DNA of 43,314 nt from Oceanotoga teriensis (GTDB lineage Bacteria; Thermotogota; Thermotogae; Petrotogales; Petrotogaceae), in the NCBI RefSeq assembly GCF_003148465.1, contig NZ_QGGI01000020.1, forward strand, positions 1-43,314. Reading direction: 5' to 3'. The position numbers and the translations under genes are program-made. Below the pieces are notes generated by a model. It saw nothing but the letters and a program-made list of their open reading frames with translations, made no database searches and was not told the origin of the DNA. This document shows, piece by piece, positions 7,299 to 15,787 of this stretch (position 1 is the first letter of the stretch; every line of letters starts with the position of its first letter).

Positions 7299-8642
7299 CT
7301 ATTTAATTGTAACTGATTGAATCTCTAAAGATCTATTATTCAAAAATTCAAAAATATTTTTTACATTTTTTGTGCCATAAACAGAATAAATTCTATCAAA
7401 TTCAACAATATCTCCCGCCTTAAATTTCATCATCAAATTATCTCCAATTTCCTGATCTGAAGTACCATTAAATACTCCTTTTGTAGGTTCATACAAATTA
7501 AATTCATCTGGCATCCATCTAAAAAATCCATCTCTAAACTCTCTACTCTCATACATCCATGAACTACCCATTATAAACTTCTTAAAATCAGAATATACAA
7601 CAGGTTTAGTTGGTAAAATTTCTACTGCAGCAATATTAAGCTTATCAGAATAATTCGCCCTAAAATTTTCCATACTACCAAAAAGATAAGATGCTCCCCA
7701 CCATAAAGGACTATTAGCTTCACCAGCATTAAAAGCTATATAAGGAATATCATTAAAAAACTTTATAGAATCTCTTTGTTTCCAATAATCTACAGATCTT
7801 ATACCTAATTGCTCTGCCCAAACAAGTCTTCTAAAAACAGGCAAAATATGCAAAGAAGAATCATCCATAGATAATAATGGATTAGTAGCCATAACTTGAA
7901 GCTTCATCAAATCAACATAATTTGTAAAATAAAACTTATTATTTACAACAACATCTCCTGTATAAAATACAGTAGAAACTATCTCTTGATTAAAACCAGG
8001 AAGATCATCATAAGTCAAAACAGATTTAACACTAATTGACACAGCTCCTGGATCACTAACTTTCAAACTTTTAACAGAAAATCCATTAGAAGTATTTTCC
8101 ACATGCTTTCCTAATTTCCCATCGATATAATAAGAACTTCCTGACCACCCAGCAACTCTTGCAGTACCTATTTCATTAAAAATATTACCTTCATTTCCAT
8201 CAAAAGAAATAAAACTTATTAACCCTTTATTAGAAATTTTAAAAGAAAAATTTTTATTATTGACAATATAAGAATCATCATCATTAAGAACTTCAAAATT
8301 ACTATCAAAATGCAAAACATCCATATCAAAATCATCACTAACGACTAACCTTGCTTCACCCTTAAAACAAAAACTAATCAAATCATCAGAAGAAATTCTA
8401 TCATTAGAATCCATATCAGTTATCTGATAAACAATATCCTTATCATTAACATCTTTAATTCTCAAAGAATACCAATTAGCATCAAAATCTTCACCAAATT
8501 TATCTAAAAGTTCAGAAAAAGTAAAAACTTGTGGAATATCTAAACCAGTTTTCTCATCACTTCTAAACACTAATTCTCTGAACTCAGAAAAAGAAACAAT
8601 AGAAATCAAACAAACAATAAATATTAATAAAAATTTTCTCAT
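7299..8642 (-). CDS. Secreted protein of unknown family, polysaccharide-utilisation context
   Basis: 447 residues with a signal peptide (MRKFLLIFIVCLISIVSFS). The rest is predicted beta-rich, with Trp/aromatic-rich segments such as GWSGSSYY, SPLWWGASYLFG, SSWMYESREFRDGFFRWM and QEIGDNLMMKF. It resembles beta-sandwich polysaccharide-active or -binding proteins (possibly DUF4861-like), but I do not recognise the family. The start at MRKFLL follows AGAGGAGGG; an in-frame upstream start would run through the operator. It is the first gene of a two-gene secreted unit divergent from the lacI-ABC-GH130 operon and has the same operator, so it likely processes the same glycan. Confidence 0.65.
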   Translation of the reverse strand: MRKFLLIFIVCLISIVSFSEFRELVFRSDEKTGLDIPQVFTFSELLDKFGEDFDANWYSLRIKDVNDKDIVYQITDMDSNDRISSDDLISFCFKGEARLVVSDDFDMDVLHFDSNFEVLNDDDSYIVNNKNFSFKISNKGLISFISFDGNEGNIFNEIGTARVAGWSGSSYYIDGKLGKHVENTSNGFSVKSLKVSDPGAVSISVKSVLTYDDLPGFNQEIVSTVFYTGDVVVNNKFYFTNYVDLMKLQVMATNPLLSMDDSSLHILPVFRRLVWAEQLGIRSVDYWKQRDSIKFFNDIPYIAFNAGEANSPLWWGASYLFGSMENFRANYSDKLNIAAVEILPTKPVVYSDFKKFIMGSSWMYESREFRDGFFRWMPDEFNLYEPTKGVFNGTSDQEIGDNLMMKFKAGDIVEFDRIYSVYGTKNVKNIFEFLNNRSLEIQSVTIK

Positions 8643-8658
8643 AAAAACCCTCCTCTTT

Positions 8659-8674
8659 TTGTAAACGCTTACAA
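8659..8674. promoter_or_regulatory. LacI-family operator 1 (leftward promoter)
   Basis: TTGTAAACGCTTACAA, a near-perfect palindrome with the central CG typical of LacI-family operators. It is identical to the site at 8928-8943. It lies between the predicted -10 of the secreted genes and their ribosome binding site. Confidence 0.85.
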
Positions 8675-8693
8675 CAAATATCATGATAAACTT

Positions 8694-8722
8694 TTTATAG
8701 AAAAAAATAAAACCTTAAAAAA
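8694..8722 (-). promoter_or_regulatory. Promoter of the secreted-protein operon
   Basis: On the minus strand a weak TTTTTT (-35; 8722-8717), a 17-base spacer and TATAAA (-10; 8699-8694). Start near 8687, so the operator at 8659-8674 begins about 13 bases into the transcript. The -35 is poor; the -10 and operator position carry the call. Confidence 0.4.
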
Positions 8723-8887
8723 ATCGATTAAAAATCATTAAAACGCTTTAAATTCAATTAATTTAATTTTTTGATATTTTTATAATATTTTAACAACTCT
8801 AATAACACAAAAAGATTCCACAAATCAATATTTAAATATAATCAACTTTATTTACATATAACAAGCCATAAAAACCAATAATTAAAT

Positions 8888-8916
8888 TTTACAAAAAAAG
8901 AAAATAATGATATATT
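8888..8916 (+). promoter_or_regulatory. Promoter of the lacI-ABC-GH130 operon
   Basis: TTTACA (8888-8893) and TATATT (8911-8916) are separated by 17 bases. The start would be near 8923, directly before the operator 8928-8943, which implies autoregulation of the repressor. Confidence 0.55.
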
Positions 8917-8927
8917 TAAAATGATAA

Positions 8928-8943
8928 TTGTAAACGCTTACAA
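8928..8943. promoter_or_regulatory. LacI-family operator 2 (rightward promoter)
   Basis: TTGTAAACGCTTACAA, identical to operator 1. It stands immediately before the AAGGAG ribosome binding site of the regulator gene, so binding would block initiation or early elongation. Confidence 0.85.
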
Positions 8944-8959
8944 AAAGGAGTTAAAAATA

Positions 8960-9958
8960 ATGTCCACAATAAATGATGTTGCTAAGCTTGCCAATGTTTC
9001 AATAGCAACGGTATCAAGAGTATTAAATAAATCAGAAAATGTTTCAGAAAAAACAAAAATAAAAGTTTTAAAAGTAATAGAAGAGCTTGGATTTGAACCT
9101 TCAAAAGATGCCAAAAACCTTGCAACCTTAAAAAATAAAAATATATTAGTATTAACAAGCGAAAGAATATTAAAAATAACAGATCAAAGAAAAGATTATG
9201 GAATCGATGAATTTTATAAAGCAATTTTGATGGGAATAGAAGATGGATTTAAAAACACAAAAACCAAAATAGAACTAAAAAATTATGATCAAATAAATGA
9301 AAATTACATACAAAAATTCGATGGAATAATAATAATAGGATCAGATCCAATACCAAATTACATAGAAAGTATAAAAATACCGATAGTACTCTTAGACAAT
9401 TATATACCTGGAAAAGATTATAACTGTATAGTAAGCAATGGATATGATGGAGCATACTTTGCAATAAATAAAATGATAAAAAGAAATTATAAAAAAATAT
9501 ACCATTTACATGGTTCATTATCTTATTATGGATTCAAAACAAGATATGAAGGCTATAAAAGTGCAATGCAAGATAATGGATTAATGCCAGAAACCTTTGA
9601 ATGTGATGAAACAGAAGAAAGTATAAAAAATGCTTTGAATATACTTTTAAAAAAACAACCTGAAGTAATATTCACTTCAAATGATCCAATAGCTTTAATC
9701 TTAATAGATCTCTTAAAAAAGAAAAAAATAAAAATACCTGAAAAAGTTCAAATAATAGGCTTTGATGACATAATACAATCAAGTATATCAACACCAAAAT
9801 TATCAACAGTAAAAATCTTTAAATATGAAATGGGAAACAATGCAGCTTTAAGAATAAACGAATTAATAAATGGCATAAATGTACATCCAGTAATGTCATC
9901 TGTGTTCACAAAATTTGTTGAACGTGATACGACAAAAAAAGAGGAGGGCAAACAATGA
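8960..9958 (+). CDS. LacI family transcriptional regulator
   Basis: 332 residues. The N-terminal helix-turn-helix TINDVAKLANVSIATVSRVL (3-22) is classic LacI, followed by NKSENVSEKT and the hinge region. The remainder is a periplasmic-binding-protein-like effector domain (for example IQIIGFDD near the C-terminus and VFTSNDPIA-type segments). The ATG at 8960 follows AAGGAG with nine bases spacing; an earlier in-frame start would lie inside the operator. It binds, by inference, the two identical operators flanking the divergent region and should respond to a sugar delivered by the ABC transporter. Its stop overlaps the start of the binding-protein gene (ATGA), so translation is coupled. Confidence 0.9.
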   Translation: MSTINDVAKLANVSIATVSRVLNKSENVSEKTKIKVLKVIEELGFEPSKDAKNLATLKNKNILVLTSERILKITDQRKDYGIDEFYKAILMGIEDGFKNTKTKIELKNYDQINENYIQKFDGIIIIGSDPIPNYIESIKIPIVLLDNYIPGKDYNCIVSNGYDGAYFAINKMIKRNYKKIYHLHGSLSYYGFKTRYEGYKSAMQDNGLMPETFECDETEESIKNALNILLKKQPEVIFTSNDPIALILIDLLKKKKIKIPEKVQIIGFDDIIQSSISTPKLSTVKIFKYEMGNNAALRINELINGINVHPVMSSVFTKFVERDTTKKEEGKQ

Positions 9959-11214
9959 AAAAAAGTATCATTCTTATAACACTCATTTTAATGATGAGCA
10001 TAACAACATTTTCAAAAACCAAAATAGTATTTTGGACAGCTCCAAATCCCAATCAAGAAGTATTTTGGAAAGAAATGGTTGAAAGATATAATTCACAAAG
10101 CAAAGATATAGAAATTCAATGGAGTACAATACCTGCCGCTGGAAGTTCTGAAGAATCCATACTAACAGCAATTGCTTCTGGAAGGGCTCCTGACATATCC
10201 ACAAATATATTTTCAGGTTTTGCAGCTCAATTATCAGAACTCGAAATACTCGTACCTCTAAGTGATATGGAAGGATTTGATCAATTAATAAAAAACAGAA
10301 AAATGGAAAATATAATAAAAACATGGGAATATAATAAAAAATCATATATAATACCCCTTTATTCAAATTCAGTACTAATGTGGTGGAGAAAAGATATATT
10401 AAAAGAATTTGGTTGGGAAACACCGCCAAGAACATATTCAGACATATATAAACTCTCAAAACAAATTCAAGAAAAAGGCAAAAACAACTATTCAATAAGA
10501 GTAATTCAAGGTAGAAATTGGAATGATAGATGGTTTGATTATATAACATATTTTTATGCTGCAACACAGGGACAATCTTATCTTGATTTAAACAAATATA
10601 GAGCCAACATATCTGGAGAACAAGCAAAAGAAATAGCAAAATTCATAGAAACAATGTTCCAAAACAAATGGACAGCCGTCGATCTTGGTGAAGCCGCCTT
10701 TTATAGAGGTTACATTGCAGGAAGTCTTAAAGGACCTTGGGAAATAGCTTATGCAAAAAATCAATTCCCAAAAATATTCGAACAAATAATATTATCTACA
10801 CCACCTGTACCAGACAACTATCCAAAAGATAAACCAGTATACACATTTGCCGATTCTAAAGGATTAGTAATATTTGAAACGAGCAAACACAAAAAAGAAG
10901 CTTGGGATTTTGTAAAATGAATATTCTCACAATCAGATTTCGACAAAAAATGGCTTGAATACACACAAATGCCTCCAGCGAGGGAAGACTTATTAGAAAA
11001 TAATGATTTCAAAGAATTTTTCGAAAAAAATCCATATGCAGCAGAATATGCTAAATATGTAAAATATGCAATACCACCAGCACAAACTACAAAAACAGTA
11101 GATATACAAGACGAAATGACAGTAAATCTAATAGAACCTTTAATGTATGGCACAAAAAATTATGAACAAGCTATAAAAGATGCCACTAAAAATATCAACA
11201 GAATACTATGGTAA
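9955..11214 (+). pseudogene. ABC sugar-binding protein gene interrupted by an in-frame TGA
   Basis: The extracellular solute-binding protein (family 1, sugar type) has a signal peptide MKKSIILITLILMMSITTFS without a lipobox cysteine, then KIVFWTAPNPNQEVFWKEMV and the usual two-lobe domain. The frame stops at TGA 10918-10920 (codon 322) within AWDFVK-stop-IFSQSDFDKKW. It then continues without any other stop to 11214, giving 419 residues, a normal length. Homologues have Trp at this place (FVKW), so one TGG to TGA change explains it. The same gene uses TGG for Trp three lines later. The distal part (from ATG 10969) has no ribosome binding site. Either a real nonsense mutation or a sequencing error; the transporter would lose its receptor C-lobe end. 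Confidence 0.85.
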
Positions 11215-11227
11215 AGAAGGATAAAAA

Positions 11228-12112
11228 ATGAAATCAAAAAATAATCTGAAAAAAAGAGAGGCAAGAAAAGGATTTGCAATATCTTCAATATATATAGTAT
11301 ATGCAGCTATATTTTGGGGCTATCCTTTTGTATGGTTATTCATACTTGCATTTTCAAAATGGAAATACATAGGAACACCCAAATTCTATGGCTTAAACAA
11401 TTTCATAAAAGTTTTCACAGATCCAATATTTTGGCAATCATTCTCCAATGTTATGAACTTTATGATATATTTTATTCCATTGGTATTAATAAGTTCATTA
11501 TTATTTGCCATGGGAATGAAAAGGTTAAAATATGGAAAAACCTTTGTGGGATTAGCCTTTCTTTTAGCCAATATATCATCTGGAGTAGCATATTCGATAA
11601 TGTTTTCAAAATTATTCTCAGAAAACGGCCCTTTAAACCAATTAATAGACAAATTATTCGGAGTTAAAATACCTTGGTTCACAAATCCACAATTTGCTTT
11701 ATTCTCAATAGTTCTAATAGTTCTTTGGAAATTTATAGGATATTATGGATTAATACTATACTCTGGACTAAATGGTATACCAAGAGAAATATATGAAGCT
11801 GCCAAAATAGATGGTGCTACAAAATGGGAAAGCTTTAGATATATAACACTTCCATTATTAAACCCATCAATAGTGATGATACTCGTACTATCTATAACAT
11901 TAAGTTTTGGAATATTCACAGAACCATATATGATAACCGGTGGAGGACCTATGAGAAGCACATTAACACCTATGATGTTAATGTATACAACAGCATTCAA
12001 CAAAATGAACCCAACATATTCTGCAACGATGTCAATAATAATAGCTATCATAAGTTTTGGAATAATATGGTTAACAAGAAAGATAATAGAAAGAGATGTG
12101 AGTCTCACATGA
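11228..12112 (+). CDS. ABC sugar transporter permease (MalF/UgpA type)
   Basis: 294 residues with six predicted membrane helices. The EAA loop EAAKIDGATKWESFRYITLPLL (read as EAAKIDGATKWESF plus RYITLPLL) is the contact site for the ATPase. It belongs to the carbohydrate uptake transporter 1 family and forms the inner-membrane channel with the next gene. AAGAAGGA lies a suitable distance upstream of the ATG. It ends in ATGA shared with the second permease. It is in the LacI-controlled operon. No ATPase gene is present in the operon, so a shared MsmX/MsmK-type ATPase elsewhere must energise it. Confidence 0.92.
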   Translation: MKSKNNLKKREARKGFAISSIYIVYAAIFWGYPFVWLFILAFSKWKYIGTPKFYGLNNFIKVFTDPIFWQSFSNVMNFMIYFIPLVLISSLLFAMGMKRLKYGKTFVGLAFLLANISSGVAYSIMFSKLFSENGPLNQLIDKLFGVKIPWFTNPQFALFSIVLIVLWKFIGYYGLILYSGLNGIPREIYEAAKIDGATKWESFRYITLPLLNPSIVMILVLSITLSFGIFTEPYMITGGGPMRSTLTPMMLMYTTAFNKMNPTYSATMSIIIAIISFGIIWLTRKIIERDVSLT

Positions 12113-12930
12113 AATCAAAAATAAATAGCATAATAATACATATAATAATGATATCTTTAGCTTTAATATGGATATATCCATATGCATGGCTTTTTATATC
12201 ATCTGTAAAACCTGCAGATCAAATATATGATAATTTTATACCAACAAAATTCACATTAGAACATTATAAATTCATATTAAACTCTGCAGAAAAAATGGAT
12301 AGACCTTTCATAAGAGGATTTTTCAACAGTCTATTCGTATCATTAACAGTAACCTTAATAGTAATATTCACATCAGCTTTAATATCATATGCATTAACAA
12401 AACTACAATTCAAAGGAAGAAAACAAATAATAAACTTTATAATATTTCAAATGGTATTTCCATCATTCATGTTCACAATTCCAATGTACATACTAATAAG
12501 AAATTTAGGCCTTGTTGATACATACACATCATTAATAGTACCAAGTATGATAAGTGGATGGGGAATATTCATGATGCAACAAAGTTTCAAAACAACGCCG
12601 AATGACTATATAGAAGCAGCAAAATTAGATGGTGCAAAAGATCTATGGATAATATTCAAAGTGATGATGCCATTAAATAAATCTGCAATATCAATAGTAG
12701 GTTTATTCACCTTCATAGGAATTTGGGACAATTTTATGTGGCCTTTAATAGTAATGAAAGATTACAATAAAATGCCTTTATCCGTATTACTTGCAAGCTT
12801 TAACACACAATACGGAGCATATCTCGGACCAGTACTTGCTGGGTCTGTAATACAAACATTACCTATGGTAATAATATTTATACTATTTAGAAAATACTAT
12901 CTTGAAGGAATATCAATATCATTAAAATAA
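12109..12930 (+). CDS. ABC sugar transporter permease (MalG/UgpE type)
   Basis: 273 residues with six predicted membrane helices, the EAA motif EAAKLDGAKDLWIIFKVMMP and the C-terminal LEGISISLK typical of MalG-type subunits (usually ending xxGxxxGAxKG or similar). The start at ATG 12109 overlaps the previous stop by four bases (ATGA) and has GTGAG seven bases upstream; a longer frame upstream is inside the previous gene. Partner of the preceding permease in sugar import. Confidence 0.92.
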   Translation: MKSKINSIIIHIIMISLALIWIYPYAWLFISSVKPADQIYDNFIPTKFTLEHYKFILNSAEKMDRPFIRGFFNSLFVSLTVTLIVIFTSALISYALTKLQFKGRKQIINFIIFQMVFPSFMFTIPMYILIRNLGLVDTYTSLIVPSMISGWGIFMMQQSFKTTPNDYIEAAKLDGAKDLWIIFKVMMPLNKSAISIVGLFTFIGIWDNFMWPLIVMKDYNKMPLSVLLASFNTQYGAYLGPVLAGSVIQTLPMVIIFILFRKYYLEGISISLK

Positions 12931-12949
12931 TATGTGAGGTGTATTTTGT

Positions 12950-13834
12950 ATGGATCCAATATTAAAGAGACATCCCCTAAGCCCTTTATTTGCCCCTAAC
13001 CCTATGCATTTATGGGAATCAAAATATGTTTTTAATCCAGCAGTTGTATACGATGGAGAACTTTTTCATATGTTGTACAGAGCTCAAGGTGCAGATATGG
13101 TATCAAGAATGGGATATGCAGTAAGTACAGATGGAATAAAATGGAACAGAATGGAAAACCCTGTATTCGAACCAAAAGAAAACAATGAAATGTATGGAGT
13201 AGAAGATCCAAGACTCACTCATATAGATGGAAAATACTATATGACATACACTGCATATTCACCAGAAAATATTTCAATAGCACTTGCATCAACTCAAAAT
13301 TTCATAACTTGGAAAAGACATGGAATAGTAATTCCAGAATCACCAAATAAAGATGCAGCAATATTTCCAGAAAAAATAAATGGAAAATATGTAATGTTTC
13401 ATAGATTAGAACCAGATATGTGGCTTGCATATTCAGATGACTTAATAAAATGGAATAATTATACAAAAATAGCAAGTCCCAGAAAAAATAGTTGGGATAA
13501 TGTAAAAATTGGTGTGGGTGGAACACCAATAAAAACAGAATATGGTTGGCTTGTACTATATCATGGAGTAGGAGAAGGTCCAAGATTAATATACAGACTC
13601 GGATTTATGCTCTTAGATCTAAATGATCCAACAAAAATTCTTAAAAGAAGTGAAACTCCTTGTCTCGAGCCTAAAGAAACATGGGAAAAATTTGGCGGTG
13701 TTCCTTCAGTAGTATTCTCAGATGCAATAGTAGAATATAAAGATCAATACTATGTATACTATGGTGGAGCAGACAATTATATAGCCCTTGCAACGATAAA
13801 AAAAGAAGAAATTAAAAATTGGATAGAAAATTAA
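12950..13834 (+). CDS. GH130 beta-mannoside phosphorylase family protein
   Basis: The 294-residue cytoplasmic protein has a five-bladed beta-propeller pattern. Key motifs are FNPAVVYDGE (28-37), YRAQG, GVEDPRLT (83-90) containing the conserved acid Asp86 of GH130, and repeated WDNVKIGVGGTPI / VLYHGVG / YYGGAD segments. GH130 enzymes phosphorolyse beta-mannosides such as mannosyl-glucose, beta-1,4- or beta-1,2-mannooligosaccharides; some members are hydrolases. At 294 residues without an N-terminal helix it is closest in size to the shorter oligosaccharide-acting subgroups. Last gene of the LacI operon, so the imported sugar is probably a beta-mannoside. GTGAGGTG is the ribosome binding site. 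Linkage specificity cannot be told. Confidence 0.9.
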   Translation: MDPILKRHPLSPLFAPNPMHLWESKYVFNPAVVYDGELFHMLYRAQGADMVSRMGYAVSTDGIKWNRMENPVFEPKENNEMYGVEDPRLTHIDGKYYMTYTAYSPENISIALASTQNFITWKRHGIVIPESPNKDAAIFPEKINGKYVMFHRLEPDMWLAYSDDLIKWNNYTKIASPRKNSWDNVKIGVGGTPIKTEYGWLVLYHGVGEGPRLIYRLGFMLLDLNDPTKILKRSETPCLEPKETWEKFGGVPSVVFSDAIVEYKDQYYVYYGGADNYIALATIKKEEIKNWIEN

Positions 13835-13835
13835 A

Positions 13836-13860
13836 AAATTCCCCTTTAAAAGGGGAATTT
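13836..13860. terminator. Bidirectional terminator
   Basis: Stem AAATTCCCC / GGGGAATTT with loop TTTAAAA. It ends the GH130 operon on the right-going strand and the Kiwa-RNase HI-glycosyltransferase operon on the left-going strand. Confidence 0.85.
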
Positions 13861-13886
13861 ATACTTTAACAACAAAGTTTAAATAA

Positions 13887-15116
13887 TCATTCAAAAAAAT
13901 TTTTAAAAAATAATTCATTATTTTTACTCAGATCATATTTTAATTGCCAAGTTTTTCTACTATTTTCACATAAATTATTATAAAACTCTAAATTACTAAA
14001 TCTATTAAAGATGAAATTAGAAATCTCTTCATAAATTTTTTTATTAAAGGGTTCTCTCAACAAAAAACCATTATCAAAATTAACTATTTCACTTATCCCA
14101 CCCACATCTCTTGCTATAACAGGTATTCCAAAAGACATAGCTTCCATAATAGTAACAGGTATTCCTTCAGAATCACTCATATTTATAAAAAAATCTGCAT
14201 CATATTTTGAATAAAATTCTAAAATTTTAGTATTCTCTACAAACCCTAAAAATTTAAAACTATTTTCAGGAAGTTTAATTTTTGCATAATTTTCCATTTT
14301 ATCTCTTAAATTTCCATCTCCAATATGAATCCAATCAAAATCAAAAGACACCGTCGATAAAAAATCAATTATAAGATCCAATCTTTTATTATAATTTATA
14401 AAAGAACAAGAAACTATACAAATTCTCTCTTTATGACATATTTTTTTCCTTATATTATTATAATTAAAAGATCCCAACCTTGTGACAAAATTTTTAGACC
14501 TTTTATCCTCAGTTATTTTATTATTATAATAATCTAATCCAAATTCAGAAATAAAATGAATCTCATCCAAATTTTTATCTATAAAATCTCTAAAAGGTAA
14601 ATAATTCATAGAATTTCTTTCTGTATACAAATCATATCCATGAGCTCTTGAAACAATTTTGATGATATTAAAATCTTTTTTAAACTTAGAAAAGTTAGAA
14701 ATACAATAAGCACCTCTCGTAAGCCAAAAAGAATATAAATAGATATCATCATCAACAAATTTTTTCATGTTTTTATAAACAAATTCTTTTGTATCTAAAT
14801 AAAAAAGACCATAATAAATAATATAAATAAATCTTTTAATTCCTGTCATACTAAAACTACAATTATTTTTTATCTCTTTAAAAACTTCTTTAGAAAATAT
14901 CCATCTCCAAAAATCAAATTTAAAAATATTCAAAAAAGAATACTTCTTTGAATTATAATATTCCATATCATATTTTTTAGATATAGCTTTAAATTTACTC
15001 TCATCGCCATGATAAGAGATCACTATAACCTTATCAAAATATTTTTTTAAAACCTCTATTTCGTTTTTAAAAAAAATATCATTAAAACTACCTGGAAAAA
15101 CAAATATTATTTTCAT
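13887..15116 (-). CDS. Glycosyltransferase family 4 protein
   Basis: 409 residues with GT-B fold. The C-terminal donor-binding region has SDSEGIPVTIMEAMSFGIPV (E-x7-E motif) followed by RDVGGISEIV. The N-terminal acceptor domain contains SRAHGYDLY. Cytoplasmic or membrane-associated; donor sugar unknown. The ATG at 15116 is chosen because AAAGAG lies about ten bases upstream; a GTG three codons earlier sits within that site. It follows RNase HI by 35 bases and ends at the shared hairpin, so it is the last gene of the DUF1801-Kiwa-RNase HI unit, although its role has no evident link to defence. Confidence 0.85.
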   Translation of the reverse strand: MKIIFVFPGSFNDIFFKNEIEVLKKYFDKVIVISYHGDESKFKAISKKYDMEYYNSKKYSFLNIFKFDFWRWIFSKEVFKEIKNNCSFSMTGIKRFIYIIYYGLFYLDTKEFVYKNMKKFVDDDIYLYSFWLTRGAYCISNFSKFKKDFNIIKIVSRAHGYDLYTERNSMNYLPFRDFIDKNLDEIHFISEFGLDYYNNKITEDKRSKNFVTRLGSFNYNNIRKKICHKERICIVSCSFINYNKRLDLIIDFLSTVSFDFDWIHIGDGNLRDKMENYAKIKLPENSFKFLGFVENTKILEFYSKYDADFFINMSDSEGIPVTIMEAMSFGIPVIARDVGGISEIVNFDNGFLLREPFNKKIYEEISNFIFNRFSNLEFYNNLCENSRKTWQLKYDLSKNNELFFKNFFE

Positions 15117-15151
15117 AATCAACACTCTTTATATTCTTAATTTTAAAAAAA

Positions 15152-15763
15152 TCATAAATAATCAACAAATTCACCTTTAACAATACCTTCCTTAGCAAGT
15201 CTATCTGCAATATCATTATTGACATCATTTGAATGAGCTTTAACCTTAACAAAATCAATATCAATCTTATCCTCAACACTATTCATATAAGATTTATACA
15301 ATTTAGTCAATTCTTTATTGGCTCTCCATTCACCATTAACCCATTTTGCAATCCCTTCATAATCATGATAAATCAATACTTTATCAATAGAATTATTAAT
15401 ACAAAAATCAATGGTAGCAACACAGGCCATAAGCTCTCCAGCAACATTTCTTGAACTTACAAATCTTTCATCATTACCCTTAAAACTCAAAAAATGTTCT
15501 TCATCATCAAAAAACAAATAAACTCCCGAACCATAAATCTTCTTGGCACTATCATAACTTCCATCTATATAAGCTTTCCAACAATTATTTTCATCAAACT
15601 TAATCATAACCTCATCTTCAATAAAATTGTAAGCTTCTATCTCATTATCAAACTTCTTAAAAATAGCTCCTTTAAATCCATCAACTTGAGCTTTACACTC
15701 ATTCCATGTATTATAAACACCTTTAATTCTACCATTTTTTACAGCATAAAAATATTTTTTCAA
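15152..15763 (-). CDS. rnhA: Ribonuclease HI with N-terminal viroplasmin domain
   Basis: The 203-residue protein combines an N-terminal RNA/DNA-hybrid-binding domain (caulimovirus viroplasmin type, KKYFYAVKNGRIKGVYNTW at 2-20) with a C-terminal RNase H fold. The catalytic acids D67 (YIDGSYD), E110 (AGELMA), D134 (YHDYEG) and D187 (NDIADRLAKEG) are all present. It cleaves RNA in RNA-DNA hybrids. The start is a TTG at 15763, fixed by AGGAGG seven bases upstream; no ATG is suitable. It lies 24 bases after KwaB and is probably co-transcribed with the Kiwa genes; whether it contributes to defence or is a housekeeping gene is open. Confidence 0.92.
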   Translation of the reverse strand: MKKYFYAVKNGRIKGVYNTWNECKAQVDGFKGAIFKKFDNEIEAYNFIEDEVMIKFDENNCWKAYIDGSYDSAKKIYGSGVYLFFDDEEHFLSFKGNDERFVSSRNVAGELMACVATIDFCINNSIDKVLIYHDYEGIAKWVNGEWRANKELTKLYKSYMNSVEDKIDIDFVKVKAHSNDVNNDIADRLAKEGIVKGEFVDYL

Positions 15764-15787
15764 CTAAAATCCTCCTAAAAATAATAA

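Larger units (their letters stand above)
8643..8959. other. Divergent regulatory region of the sugar regulon
   Basis: This 317-base region holds two promoters pointing outward, each with a 16-bp LacI operator just after its start point. A degenerate third site (AAACGCTT core, about 8737-8752) lies between them. The rest is A/T-rich without a gene. The layout would allow a single regulator encoded by the rightward operon to shut both directions, possibly with looping over the roughly 270 bp between operator centres. Confidence 0.7.

Noticed and set aside
9983-10639. Long leftward open frame (218 codons) opposite the sugar-binding protein gene
   Set aside because: It is the antisense of a well-supported gene, lacks a ribosome binding site and has Leu/Phe/Tyr-rich low-complexity composition.
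10918-10968. Selenocysteine or programmed read-through at the binding-protein TGA
   Set aside because: Homologous proteins have Trp, not Cys, at this place, there is no evident stem-loop right after the TGA, and no Sec genes are seen.
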